Assembly (NCBI RefSeq): GCF_963678635.1
Contig: NC_087071.1
Coordinates: 37,038,438 to 37,102,437 of the forward strand
Origin: Symsagittifera roscoffensis
Lineage: Eukaryota > Xenacoelomorpha > Acoela > Convolutidae
DNA length: 64,000 bases
Reading direction: 5' to 3'
Shown here: positions 1 through 11,676 of the stretch, piece by piece
Layout: each line of letters opens with the position of its first letter
How positions within the stretch are numbered: the first letter of the stretch is position 1
Position numbers and translations under genes: made by a program
Notes under the pieces: generated by a model
What the model was told of the DNA's origin: nothing
Databases searched by the model: none
What the model saw: the letters and a program-made list of their open reading frames with translations, nothing else

Positions 1-59
1 AGGTATTAGGTTTTTAGTCTTATAAAATATTGCATTTCACTTTTCAATCTTTACAATTT

Positions 60-345
60 GGTCTTATATACCCCGTTTACCCCCTACCTGTTTACCCCCT
101 TCCTCGCTGTTTACACCCCTCCCCCTGTTTTCCTCCCTGTTTACACCCCTCTCCCCCTCCCCACTTTACCACCCCCCCCCCCCCCCCCCCCCTCACCCAC
201 TTCCTTGCCAGTTTACCACAACCGCCATTCGCATTCGCCCCCCTTTATGGGGGGTTATTTATTGGTGGACTTTGGGGAGTGGGGTTTATGATTTACAAAT
301 GCGGACTTTTTGGGGGGCAAAGTGGGGGGGGGGGGGTTAATTCGA
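60..345. repeat. C-tract / G-tract low-complexity block
   Basis: The first half (60-250) is pyrimidine-rich, with GTTTACCCCC-like and GTTTACACCCC-like steps and a run of 21 C at 172-192. The second half (250-336) is G-rich, with a run of 13 G at 324-336. The two halves are complementary in composition, so the block could fold as a hairpin or form G-quadruplex/i-motif structures. A second block of the same design lies at 13,140-13,455. Reading frames here are artefacts of the C-runs. Confidence 0.8.
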
Positions 346-681
346 GTAGGTTTAGATTGCGAGTAGGCCGTGAGTAACGCAGAAATGTTGCAAGTTTTGC
401 AAATGATTTTGCAAAAAATGCATAGATTATATTCTGTTATATTCAATTATAATGGATTTTAAATGGATTATAATCCATTATAATGGATTTTAATGGATTG
501 AGTTTTTACGAAAGTAATCGATTATTATGAAAATATAATCGATTACGTGGTATAAATTTGCCACAATAATGGATTATTATGACAAACATTTAGACAACAA
601 GGAATAGTTTGAAAAGAATTTTAAGTAATTCCACGGAAATTTTTTAGTAATTGAAATAAAAATATTAAAATCCTTGGAGAT
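346..681. other. AT-rich noncoding with TAATGGATT palindromes
   Basis: No gene seen. Between 440 and 600 the sequence repeats ATTATAATGGATTTTAA-like words, including self-complementary TAATCCATTATAATGG. Similar lattices occur at 13,560-13,760 and 29,430-29,960, so this is a dispersed family rather than chance. Confidence 0.6.
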
Positions 682-1292
682 AATGATTTGTTATTAGGAT
701 CGAAATCGATCACTTGTATTTTTATATGTCGTGTGGGGGGATGGTTTTCACCAAAAATCTTAGATTTAAAAAAATCTTTTTTTTTGCATTTTATTTTTTT
801 TACATTTTTTTCCATGTTATTACTGCTCTTTAGACCTTAAAAGGCAATCAAAATATTCAGGGTTTTGCCCTCATTTAAGCAGTCTTGTTTTTTGTTCAGA
901 TCAAAACGCTAACTTTTCACCGCACTGCGGAAAAATAAATTTAAAAAAACTTCAAAAAATTGCATATATTTATCATTGCATATCAAGCAAAACAAAAACT
1001 TTTGTAAACGCGTCAGCTAATTATAGATTTAACCACCATAATAAGCAGTTTTTTTTGATAAGTTGGCTGAGTTTTCGGTCTACATAAATTGTTTCTTGTT
1101 CCAACTTTCGAAGAAAACGAAATATTTATGCTTGGCGCGGTTTAATTTTTTTAATTGGAAACATTAGTTACTGACAAAAAATTTTCATACCTCCTTCTCT
1201 GCAATCAAAAAGATGTCGACTCCCTGCAATCAAATTTAGAAAATGAACACTTTAATTGCAAAATGATAATTAACTTTATTAAGCAAGTGTAT
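682..1292. repeat. R1 repeat, left copy of 611-bp direct duplication
   Basis: By eye this is identical to 2,313-2,923, with an offset of 1,631 bp and sharp, unrelated flanks. It contains short A/T homopolymers and a 61-codon frame from 1,155 that is merely shared by both copies. The block belongs to a dispersed family with diverged relatives near 3,085-3,420, 18,180-18,650 and 59,590-60,265, all carrying a GGGCAGTCGGAA...GCCCTG...GAGCAGTC-like segment. Confidence 0.85.
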
Positions 1293-2312
1293 TTGGAAAC
1301 ATGGGTATTTGAAACTTTCAAAATGCTTCAGCAAGGTTGATAGTCAAAAAATATAATGAACGCGGGTATGTCAAATTATGTAGGTTTTCTATTGTTTATA
1401 ATAAAATTTTTCTGTTTTTTAGGGACATTAAAAGTTATAGTGAAAGACTTTAGAGAAAAAAGCAACCCGAAAAAGTCGTTTGGAGCCACAGGAATTGTCT
1501 TTGAAGAGTATGTGAAAATATTTATTTTTGAACTGCCGAACAGACTCTGAAATAGGTCGGCACTAGTTTTTCTGAGGCAGTTTGTAATTTTTGCTTAAGT
1601 TTCACATCAAATTTCAGTAAGTGTATAAACATGTTTTGGTGATCAAGATAGTCTTTTCAAGTACAAGTTTACTATCTATCCATCTGGCTCGGCCCAACCT
1701 GCTCAGTGGAACTAAATTTTTCAATACGATCTTTTTTAATTGTCCAGGTTTCAATATAAACAAAATGCGTTTGTGATGGATGTATTTGTCTACAAAATGC
1801 AGTTGACTGTTCTGTATACTACCCATCTCCCTGTTTAATGACGCTTTAAATCAATTACAGAAATACCTTTGGAAATTGCCCCCTTTTAGTCTAAAACCAG
1901 CTGACTTAATTGCATCAAAATCTGAATTTGTAATTTTTTGTTAAAAATAATGATATTTCTAAAGTGGAAACATTCAGTCTGATCACAAATTAACATTAAG
2001 TAGAAAAAATGAAGGCAAAAAATTGAAAATTCTAAAAATTGAAAAAGTTTTGACTTTTTACAAGCCATTTTTGACATAATTTTTTCATGTTATTCAAAAA
2101 TTATTGTTGTCTTGAGCCTAAATTTGAAAAGATTTTTCACCTGTGATTATATGTAAATTTGTAAAGTTATGGGTGCTTAAAGATCGCCAATTTGGCCAAT
2201 TCAGGACAATTAACGCGCGATATATATTTCAAGCTAATAACAGGTACGCGGAGATTTAATTCGTCTTAGAACTCGTTCCAAATTGGTTGAAAAAAGCTTT
2301 TTTTTGCAACAA
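1293..2312. other. Noncoding spacer with R1-related right part
   Basis: No convincing gene. From about 2,045 it aligns by eye to 59,800-60,060: the words AGCCATTTTTGACA, TTTCACCTGTGAT, GCCAATTTGGCCAATT and TTGGTTGAAA occur in the same order. It is therefore the upstream part of the R1 family. The left part (1,293-2,040) has only short frames without recognisable motifs. Confidence 0.5.
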
Positions 2313-2923
2313 AATGATTTGTTATTAGGATCGAAATCGATCACTTGTATTTTTATATGTCGTGTGGGGGGATGGTTTTCACCAAAAATCTTAGATTTAA
2401 AAAAATCTTTTTTTTTGCATTTTATTTTTTTTACATTTTTTTCCATGTTATTACTGCTCTTTAGACCTTAAAAGGCAATCAAAATATTCAGGGTTTTGCC
2501 CTCATTTAAGCAGTCTTGTTTTTTGTTCAGATCAAAACGCTAACTTTTCACCGCACTGCGGAAAAATAAATTTAAAAAAACTTCAAAAAATTGCATATAT
2601 TTATCATTGCATATCAAGCAAAACAAAAACTTTTGTAAACGCGTCAGCTAATTATAGATTTAACCACCATAATAAGCAGTTTTTTTTGATAAGTTGGCTG
2701 AGTTTTCGGTCTACATAAATTGTTTCTTGTTCCAACTTTCGAAGAAAACGAAATATTTATGCTTGGCGCGGTTTAATTTTTTTAATTGGAAACATTAGTT
2801 ACTGACAAAAAATTTTCATACCTCCTTCTCTGCAATCAAAAAGATGTCGACTCCCTGCAATCAAATTTAGAAAATGAACACTTTAATTGCAAAATGATAA
2901 TTAACTTTATTAAGCAAGTGTAT
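2313..2923. repeat. R1 repeat, right copy of 611-bp direct duplication
   Basis: Matches 682-1,292 base for base as far as I can read. Near-identity implies a recent duplication, gene conversion or an assembly duplicate. The right copy continues leftward into R1 sequence that is also present at 59.8-60.06 kb, so it is the more complete copy. Confidence 0.85.
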
Positions 2924-3692
2924 GTCACACATTTTTTCGTGGTTATTTTTTTTATTTACAAGATAATATAATAATGGTTATAACTTTAACGTCAAATTAG
3001 CTTAAATTGTTTCCATGCTTCCATTAAAATTAAATTCAAAAGATGTTTTACCTCAAATCATTTTTTCAAAGTTCTGGGAGTTTGAAAATTGCCAATTTGG
3101 CCATGCTCTTGACTAATTTATGCGCGTTTTGAAGATTTTATTCTTAATGCTGAAAACATAACTCAAATTATCTATGTATGGCGACTCACAACACCCAGCA
3201 AAGTTGTTCCAAATTGAAGTGAGGCAAAGTAATCCGTTGTTAAAGTCTTACGACTCAATTTTTCACGCTGGATTTTTGATATTGTCCAAAGTTTTTAGTT
3301 TTTCATAGTTTTTTACAGTTTTTCGAGATATATATATATACTTTTTTAGTTTTTTATAGTTATTTAAAAGTTATAGTTTTTAGATATAGATTAGGGAGCA
3401 GTCGAAATATTCGGGGCTTTCTTTACATTTTGATTTTTACTGAACTAATAATTTCGTCGCTTTTTCAATTTACTAAACCTCAATTTACTTTATATGATCA
3501 ATCTGTGGGTGAAACAAAAATCAATTCTTACAACTTTCTGAGTCGTTATTCTGAGTCGTGTTTTTTTTGCATTTAGTAGGGAAAGTTTGTCCCTCTTCAA
3601 ATGAGTCTATTGAAATTATGGAAATAAAGACTTTTATTTGTACTGCTTTCGGCATGCATTTTATTTGGAAAAATAGTTCGGTTATTTTTTAG
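2924..3692. other. Noncoding, diverged R1 copy and probable intron
   Basis: From 3,085 to 3,420 it aligns by eye with 18,350-18,645: AAATTGAAGTGAGGC, GATTTTTGATATTGTCCAAA and GAGCAGTCG...TCGGG appear in the same order. The 3' end (TTATTTTTTAG at 3,682-3,692) reads as a splice acceptor for the following protease exon. I found no earlier protease exon with the catalytic His here. Confidence 0.5.
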
Positions 3693-4176
3693 TTACTTCA
3701 GTGGCAAAATATCGGGGAAGAATGTGATAATGGCTGACGTTGCTCTTATACATCTAGAAAAAGCTCTAGAAAAAGCTCTACCAAAATCAGCTACGCCCAT
3801 TAAAATGTGCGATCGAGGCTTCACAAATTCAAACAATTTGAAGTTACTTGCCATCGGGTTGGGATATATTGACAAAAACCAAACAATTCCAGATAAGTTA
3901 CAAGAAACGTTAGTGAAAGAAGTTTCCCAACAGAAGTGTCCAACTACCATGGCCAACCCCGCGAAAGAAATATGCACTGATGATCCGTCCCTAGGTACTG
4001 TTTATAAAGGAGATAGTGGGGGGCCCTTAGTCACTCTGGGCAAAACTGGTCAACCTGATTGTCTATACGGAGTTGTCAGCGCCGGTGCATTTCCCAAAAG
4101 ACGCACCGCGCTCTTTGCACGAGTATCGGAGTACAGAGATTGGATCGATAAGCAAAAATTTCTTTGGGAAAATTGA
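3693..4176 (+). CDS. Trypsin-like serine protease (S1), terminal exon
   Basis: Encodes the C-terminal part of a chymotrypsin-fold serine protease, which would cleave peptide bonds in secretions, gut or plasma. Visible motifs: DVALIHL, carrying the catalytic Asp near the exon start; and KGDSGGPLV, carrying the catalytic Ser in its oxyanion-hole context, followed by YGVVSAG and a C-terminal ARVSEYRDWI helix. The usual core disulfide cysteines are partly present. I place the exon start at 3,693, after TTTTTTAG, because the frame stays open from there (beginning in phase with SYFSGKISGKN); the first ATG at 3,730 is not a likely start. The N-terminus, with signal peptide and the His of the triad, must lie on upstream exons that I could not find. 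The frame is intact and ends in TGA. The alternative is a protease pseudogene or orphan exon. Confidence 0.8.
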
Positions 4177-4324
4177 ACCAAAAAACATGAAAAATACAAA
4201 ATATTTTGATTTTACACCAACAGCTAAAAATGGAATGTACATTGTAATTTCGAATGATTTTAAATTGAAAATTCTGCCGATTGATTTTTTCTTGTGTTTT
4301 TTTAGTTGATGGTAGATTGAATTA

Positions 4325-4640
4325 AAGAGCGGCAGCCCCGAACTTTGACGAGCCAACAAGGGCGGATTTAGGGGCGGACGCCCTCCTTCCTCAGGTTTTC
4401 GACACACTTCCGACCCAAAGGTCCCCCTTTAGTACTATGTTAGAACATCAAATTTTGCCCAGACAATTTTTTTTCTATGCTCGACAAAAATTTGGCCAAA
4501 ATGGGGTCTTTGTATTGATGTGGTACTGGTTTGAAAATCATTTTGTTCGACTTAGAAATAAAAGGACAGCAAAAGTTTCGAAAAAAAATTGAAAATCCGC
4601 CCCAGAGCAAATAACTTCTTTTTTAATAAATTAGAAGCGC
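4325..4640. repeat. R2 repeat copy (GGCGGATTTAGGGG family)
   Basis: Begins around CAAGGGCGGATTTAGGGG and ends with AAAATCCGCCCC, an inverted-repeat arrangement. The internal words CCTCAGG.TTTCGAC and CCGACCCAAAGG also occur at 58,941-59,347 and 61,010-61,150, and a left end occurs near 58,380. Inverted GGATTTAG ends with no coding capacity suggest a small non-autonomous DNA transposon, possibly hAT-like; that class is inferred. Confidence 0.55.
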
Positions 4641-4689
4641 ATTCAATTGTGACTGCAAACGTATAGTCGTTAAAAATTAGCGGTTTCAA

Positions 4690-5350
4690 ATCGCTGAAAT
4701 GTTATCTGGCCGCAACACGGGTCGAAAAGTTAACTTTATTTTAGTCGTCTCGACCAAAATTTGGTATGTTTAGACCGACTCGACTAAAAAAAAATGTGCT
4801 CGCTTAGCTCGACCACAGCTACATGTGTGTCGACCGTCTCGACCGATTTCGGGTTTGTTTTGTCTTTCAAACAACATTAGTTACCCAAACTTAATCGCCA
4901 TGCTTTTCGTGTAATACCTTGTTTTATCAGAATCTTTTATTTATGTTTTTCGTGAAACATATTTTTTAACCTGATGTTTTTATCAAAACGAAATGGTTAG
5001 TTATTTGCTATTTAGAAGTTTTGCAGAGATGAACTTTTTTGAGGTACTCTTTCCAACTCTCGGAAAACTAGTTTGCAACCTGATTCCAAATTTTTTTTAA
5101 AAACTTGTTGATATTTGAAAGAATTTTTTTTTGATTCCGAGTTACCTCGAGAGAATCGGTTATTTTAGACCATTTTCGAGTTATGTTTCGACCGTGCTGG
5201 ACCGAATTTTGATATGCTTTGACCGTGCTCGCTGTATGTTTCGAGTTTGTGTTCGACCCAAATCTCTGTCTCGTCTATTCTTTTTTGGTCGAGCACTGAC
5301 ATGTGCTCGACCTCGAAAGTCGAAACATAGAGTGGATACATAGACCCGGG
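4690..5350. repeat. TCGACC-rich inverted-repeat region
   Basis: The words TCTCGACC, GCTCGACC and TCGAGCAC recur on both strands at 4,745-4,855 and 5,180-5,330, with the left set roughly inverted relative to the right. The local palindrome GAGCACTGACATGTGCTC is readable near 5,293. No protein is supported. The layout fits a MITE-like element with repeated subterminal motifs, but exact ends could not be fixed. Confidence 0.35.
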
Positions 5351-6769
5351 TGGTTAAACTGTACGGTGTTAAGTTGCACGAAGTTACGAAAATTCTATGC
5401 CTTAGTGAAAATTGATAGAGGATTTTAGGGTGCGCGTAAAGTTTGAGCCGTTTCACTAATTTCGATCTAGATTTAATGGTTAATTTTTACTGTGTGAATT
5501 AGGGTGATTTCTAGCAATTAGATGGAAGTTTGATGCAATGTTCTTATCAGGACGCGTTATTGGAAGAATGAGCCAATTTTGAGTTCCTCCATCTTTTAGA
5601 GAAAAAATATTGGTTTTGCAATTGTTCACGCGCTTTTCAAATACTGGTTTTTAGTACACGATACGAGGCAAAGTTTGTGCACTGGATAGGCGCACCGTGC
5701 GGTGAGTGTAGGTTACTGGAATTCCGCGATAGGTTGTCAAACATGTTCCAAAAATCAGGTGGTTTCCACTTAGAAAAACTTAGGATACCGCGAACAGAAA
5801 CCTAAAACACAAATTTTGTCAGTAAATCAGTTTTGTCAGCAACGAGCAATTTCAGCAAATTTTCTGGATTAGGCAAAAATACGGGGGAAAAAATTGTAAG
5901 TGGATTCCGCAATTTTGAGTGGATTACTCAAAAAGTAAACTTACAATTGAATGACTATTTATTTGTTTTTGGATTACCCAAACTATTCTATACTCCGCAA
6001 AACTTAAACCAAACTCCGCAATTTTGACTGCTTTTGATGAGCTTTTGGCAAAATAGTGTTTTAACAATTTGTTCCTGGAAAAAAAAACAAGAAATGATTG
6101 AAAAAAAAATTGAAATGTTGTCGGTTCCGCGATTACTTTTTTCAACCTGTTGCGGATTCCGCTTACAATTCGCAAAAGACACATCTTCGCCTAGTACTGC
6201 AAGTTTTTTAAATCAGGTACTCTAGGTTGCACACAATTTTGATCTTATGGTAACTTAGGTCTCTTTATCGTATGTTGAGGGCTTGATTTTCCAAGATGCA
6301 TAGTCGAGGGCCCTAGTTCAAGGTTGAAACGTTATTGAATCTAGAGCTCCGTGCTCGACATATAAATCTGAATTCAAATCTTGCTTAGTTTGGTTATAGA
6401 TGAACAACAAAAATTCCAACGCTTTATTGCAGTAGACTCTTTCGCTCTTTTTTCAAACTCGAAGCCACGTTTTGTTTTGGATCTCGTTTGTTTTATATTG
6501 TAAAGTTTTGTTCTTAGTGGGCATTGCCTACTGCATAGAGGGAACAGCCGATTTTATTCAATGCGAGCAAGTGGTCGAATGTATCATCGGCCCACGTTTG
6601 GCTTCAGTTTCGAATTAGCACTTGATGCGTGCAAAATCGCAAGTGCATGTTTTCTCTCTGTAGTAAAATTGTGAAGCTGTACTCAAGCTATTTCTCTCTG
6701 TACTTATTGCACAATTGCTACAAACTAAATGAATTAAAAAGAATACTAAAGCCAATTCATACTTTTCAC
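5351..6769. other. Noncoding; scattered R3 fragments
   Basis: No gene seen. At 5,670-5,700 TTGTGCACTGGATAGGCGCA is the inverse of an R3 motif found near 12,735 and 17,813. CCGCGA/TTCCGC words around 5,715-6,165 echo 9,360-9,490. Frames at 5,833-6,225 are short and lack motifs. Confidence 0.45.
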
Positions 6770-7600
6770 ACTGACAAAAATCGATTAGGATCGATTTTAG
6801 TATGAAAAAAGTATGTTGAATAAATTTAGATGGATTTTTTTATGAAAAAAATACGAAGATTGAATACTGAAAATAAAGATTGGTTTGGATCGATTTAAAA
6901 TCGATTTAAATTGATCTTAAATCCCAGCTACAAAAATTGATTCAAATTGATTTTAAATCGAATTTAATCCATTTTCCAGTCCTCATTTGTTTTTATTTTT
7001 AAGGAATTTAAAACGGATTCAAATCATTTTAAATCGATTTTTTTTTCATTCGAGTTTTCTCAGCTTCGAATTTTTATTGCATTTTTTTGCCCATCACTTT
7101 TCGTTCTACACCCATAGCGTATTGTAGAATCAAAAAGACCAAATAAAAAGACCGGAACATTGATAAAAATCTTACATTTCCTTACATATTTTGAGTTCAA
7201 AAACTGATCTATTTAGTTCCTTTTCTTGATTCGTTTCTTAAGTTTTCGTTCAAGATGTGCTTATCATTCATGATTTTCTATGCTATGATTTGGCTCGTTA
7301 TTGAGACCAAATTTTAATTTTTTCTTACCCTTTTTTTGTTACAGAGGCTTTTGCCCAAAATCTGATTAAAAATAATTTTTTATGATTTCATTGCATATTT
7401 TTGAGATTAAATCTGATTAATGTGGATCATTTTTCAATTATTTTTTCCGAAGAGTATGTTTTTTGCCGTGTTAGCAAACAAATTGATTTTAGTGTGTTTG
7501 AAATTCTATCCAAATCTATTTAAATTGATTTTTTAGACACTTAAATTGATCTAAAATTTTCAAAAAAGATCGATTTAAATCCATTTAAAATCCATGTAGA
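6770..7600. repeat. AATCGATTTAAA-rich lattice
   Basis: Two clusters (6,775-7,045 and 7,500-7,595) of GATCGATTTAAAATCGATTT-like words flank a less repetitive centre. The clusters are mutually complementary, as expected for subterminal repeats of an AT-rich MITE. A perfect palindrome AATGTACATTGTACATT follows at about 7,608. No coding potential seen. Confidence 0.45.
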
Positions 7601-9129
7601 TTCGTAAAATGTACATTGTACATTCTGAGTTAAAATATCTATTTTGGAATATGCTGGACACAAAAATGCTTTCATATAATCTTCGAATATGCTGAACACA
7701 AAAATTGCTTTCATATAAAGTACAAATAGCGTTGAGTTTAACAAATTCCTTTTGTTGCTCAATATAAAGTTTTTAAAACTCATGGCAGGGGAAGTAACTT
7801 CTGAAAACTTCAACAAACTAACTAGTTGGAAATATTGCTTCTGATGCTCATAAATTGTTTTGAAAAAGCTTCCGTTAGAAAGAAAGAAACAACTAAAAAA
7901 TGGAAATTTGAAAAATATTTAAAAAGTGTTTTTTTGGTTAAAAGGAAAACTGAAAGAAATGTATTTTCAATCATTTCTTTGTTTTCATTTCAAATAAAAC
8001 ATTACAAATCGAAAAATTTTGAAAGAGTTAAGACGCAATAAAGTTATGTTTTGATGGGAATCTGAAGAAAATTTCACTTTTTGCCTTCTTAGTGAGGCTG
8101 ATGAGCGAAGCAATAATAGCACTCTAGGTTTTACGCATTTGAAAAATATTTTTCATCAATTTTAAATTTCGTTTATTACATTTATTTTGGCCTGATTTTC
8201 AAATTGATTTTCAATCAATGCAATACAACATATGCATTTTTTTCGTGTACCAAAAACATAGGAAAATTTTTTTGTCCCTCAAGTTTTTGATTACAATTAA
8301 CATAATCTAAAACTTAGTTTCCTCAAGCTGGCCTAATTATTTACTGGGAAAACAATCCAAAAAAATTCTTTTAATTGATTTTATAATATTTGAGATCTGA
8401 AACATAAATCTTCATAAAATTAGCTTTCCTTGTTGAAGTCTTTTTGTTCAGGACAACTTCTCAGCTGTCCTAGTAAAAATATGGTTGAACTTTTTCTGTC
8501 AATTGAAAAATTTGACAGTGTATTGAAATTTTCAATCATACGCTTTTGAAAAAACAACCAAAACGCAATGATATAAAAAAGCCGTCACTTATACTTTATA
8601 CTTGCTATGATTTGAAACGGTTGAAATCAAATTTTAAATCAAGACAATTGCATACTAAAAAACAGATTTTGCTTTTACGTTTCAAAATTTTTTTTCCGCT
8701 TTATTAATTCTCACTACAAGACTTCGGAATTTACTTTAGTTAAACTTTGAAATTTTATTAACTGTCTAGATATATTTCTATTTTGTCTGATGCTAGATTG
8801 AGTACCCAAGAAGCCAATTGTTAGGAGTTCGAGAATCAAAAGGCTTTTTTTACTTGAGTTTTTGTAGAAACAAATTGTCGGAAGGTCGTCTGTTTGCTTA
8901 TTTTGGTGATTTTTCCAAAACAGGGATTTTGCTTCAAGTCTGTGGGATTTCTCATTGTTATAGATTGCCGTAACTGATATTTGTGGAGATGAAGTTTTTT
9001 TTGTCTTCAAGATTTTGTATGATTTTGTTTTTTAGTTTTTTTGCTTTAAATGCGTTTGGGCCTGATCTTCAGGGCCTGCATAAGTCGTTACGCAAAATAT
9101 ATCCACTCAATTGCCCCAAATCAGGTTAG
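7601..9129. other. Noncoding with a short tandem duplication
   Basis: Around 7,648-7,722 the segment AATATGCTG(G/A)ACACAAAAA(T)TGCTTTCATATAA occurs twice in tandem (about 37-bp period). Otherwise this is AT-rich DNA with short frames only. I see no RNA gene. Confidence 0.45.
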
Positions 9130-9770
9130 TTAGTTGGTAAAACTTCTAGTATGCTTTTTTGCTATGCGCTTTTGCTCGGAGTAGGTTCAACGGACGGATT
9201 CACAAGTATTGTTTGCCTTTATTCTGCCCAGAACACATTGCATTAGTGCTAATTCAATACTGGTCATCACGTTGCTTGACTGGTTCTACTCAAAATGAAC
9301 GTTTTCGGAGACACTCGTTTGTTACATGTAGTTTGTTGGACATTTTTAATGCTTACAAATTTTGCGGATTCCACTTACATTTTGAGAATTCCAGAAGAAC
9401 TAGCTATGATCGCTTGTTGTGGAATCCGCGACACAACAAATGTGCCGACAAAACTTACGTTTAGAGGTGTTTGTACGCGGAATCTTGCATTTTGGAACAT
9501 GTTTAAAGGTTTGTCAATGTGCACAGTTTGGCTATGTGCACAGTTATCCAGTGCACAGTTTTGTCTCGTAATGCCCTATATTCACCAAAATTTCTGCGCC
9601 GCAGGCTACTTATTCAAAAAACAGCCCAAAAAAGGCATTTTTGGGCACTTTTAGTAAAATTTTGACCCAAAAATTGCGTTTTTTCGGCGCGCACTCCCCC
9701 TCAAAATTAGTATATATTGGCGCCAAAGTCGCATATAGAAAAACTTCAAAATCAGTCAGCCAAAAATGGA
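9130..9770. repeat. R3 dispersed repeat copy
   Basis: Contains GTGCACAGTTT...CTCGTAATG (about 9,515-9,570) and a GGCATTTTTGG...TTTTTTCGGCGCGC...TTAGTATATATTG block (9,635-9,720). These match, in order, 12,738-12,860; parts also occur at 17,813-17,840 and, inverted, near 19,030. The overlapping plus-strand frames of 101 and 119 codons have no recognisable motif and are treated as noncoding. Confidence 0.5.
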
Positions 9771-11676
9771 TATCGGGTATTTCAAAATTTAGCCTGTTCA
9801 AGGTATCTTCTTAAAAGAAAAGAAGTTCGTCAATCCTTCCTCACAAGTTTTGCAATTGAATTCGAAGTCTATAAATTTGGTCTAAAAGAAGCGTTGGTGC
9901 TCAAAAACTGAAGTTTGTAATTCAAAAGCTTATGATTGTTGAGTTTTGGATAAAAATTACACTATTTGTCCTCAGGTCGTTATGCCTTTCAGAAAGAATT
10001 GATTTCACGTCTCATCTAAACTGCATCAGAAAGAAAAACTGGTCATATCGAACAACAAACTCAGCCAATGAAATAATTAGTTTTTTTTATAAGCCATCAT
10101 CAATGCAAAGCTTTCGTCTCGTATAAAAGTTTCTCACCGATATTTTTCTGAAAACATTAATGAGATCGTCATGCTTCAATAGCATTTTTTTCAGTTATTT
10201 TCGACGGTTTTTTTATCTGGGCTCCAAAAATTATTCAGTTGCAATTTTTTTTCGTTGAACTTCAAGTTAATCATAACTGCAGTATGAAATAAGTTGAAAA
10301 TTGATTGCTACTTTTCTTCAAGTCTAATTTATCTAAAACACTGCAAGCTGTATTCTATAGTGAACCGCATAATAATTACTTGATACACCAAAACATCCTA
10401 TTCGAGCTAGGCTAAGTCTGAAGTATTGAAACAATTGTACAAAAAAAGTTTGACTTCTTCCATTCGTTTCGCTAAAAAAATATGACTTCCAGCTAAAACG
10501 AAAACATTTGAAAAGATCTAATAAATTTAGTTTATTACTACAATAATTGGCAAATTTAAAAGCCCTTTCTGGTTTTTACTCTGAAATATTTGCAGTTTCA
10601 AAGGCCATTCTTGATACATGTTTCAGGGTTTTTTAAACCGATAATCTAGTGAAAAAAAGTGAAGACAAAATTAAGTTTCACTTTCTAGGTTAATCTTTTA
10701 TGGATCGCTTCTAACAACATTTTTACTGAGGCTCCCTAAAAACATAAATAATGGGTTTCGAGAAAAACTTCACTCCAGTATACTCAAGGTAGAAAAAAAG
10801 AGGTTTCATCATTTGCAGTATGGTTTCTCAAAAGTGCGAATTTGTACTGAGCAGACAATTTTAGAAAAAAGTTTTCTGCCTTAGATTTTTTTTCTGATAA
10901 ACATTCAAATGAAACGAAGAAGTTTTTCTTCGCTTCAGTTGTTAAAAAACAAATTCAATTTCTTGAGAAAAAGTACTGCACCTGATGAACAATAGCGTTT
11001 TCAGATTATGAAGAAAGGACTAAGTCTTCGAATTCAATAACTGACCTTTCCCTAGAAGGTAGCTCGCACTATTTGCTCTCGTTGGATTCAAACTGTCTTC
11101 AAGATGTATTACAAATCGGTCCTCAGAGAAAAACAATTTTCCCGTTTTTATCGATCAGACACAAATGTTGTGAGCTACACATAAACAACCTCGGCACAAC
11201 CTCAAAACATATATTGTTTCAAGGACTTACCCGGAATACCCCGAAGTTTTCTTTCTGGTCTGAAAAAACTAGTTTTCATCCAATTTGAACTTTGCTACGG
11301 ATCTAATACCCCGTTTTGAGTAATATGAGACAATTTATTTATTCATTTGTCTTGAAAAATTATCAGCGAGAAAATTGGATTGTCTAGTTTCACAAGTTTT
11401 CTAATTTCAATCATTTTTGGAAAATTCACGCCAAAGGCAAATTTCAAATCAACGCCAAAACTGGCCTTTTTTGACACCAAATAAAACGGTTACAGCTTTC
11501 AACTAAATTTGTTCTAATTTCAACAGGGATAGCTTTAATCAATTAATCTCTGTTTAGAAAAAATGTAAACCGAAAAAAGTCAGAGTAAATTTTGACCAAA
11601 GTTTTAGTTCGAAGTAGAACTTAAAGAGAGTAAAAACCTAAATTTACCTCTGGTTGCTTGCGAGAAAAGTTGCATT
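9771..11676. other. Noncoding AT-rich stretch upstream of the 11.7-kb gene
   Basis: No motif-bearing frame on either strand. The last 100 bases before 11,677 must hold the 5' UTR and promoter of the next gene; I see no clear TATA box. Confidence 0.4.

Noticed and set aside
30-446. Proline-rich small proteins at the left edge
   Set aside because: They are translations of C- and G-runs and overlap in several frames.
9159-9654. Overlapping plus-strand frames of 101 and 119 codons
   Set aside because: Located in an R3 repeat copy, no motif, and the same DNA elsewhere is noncoding.
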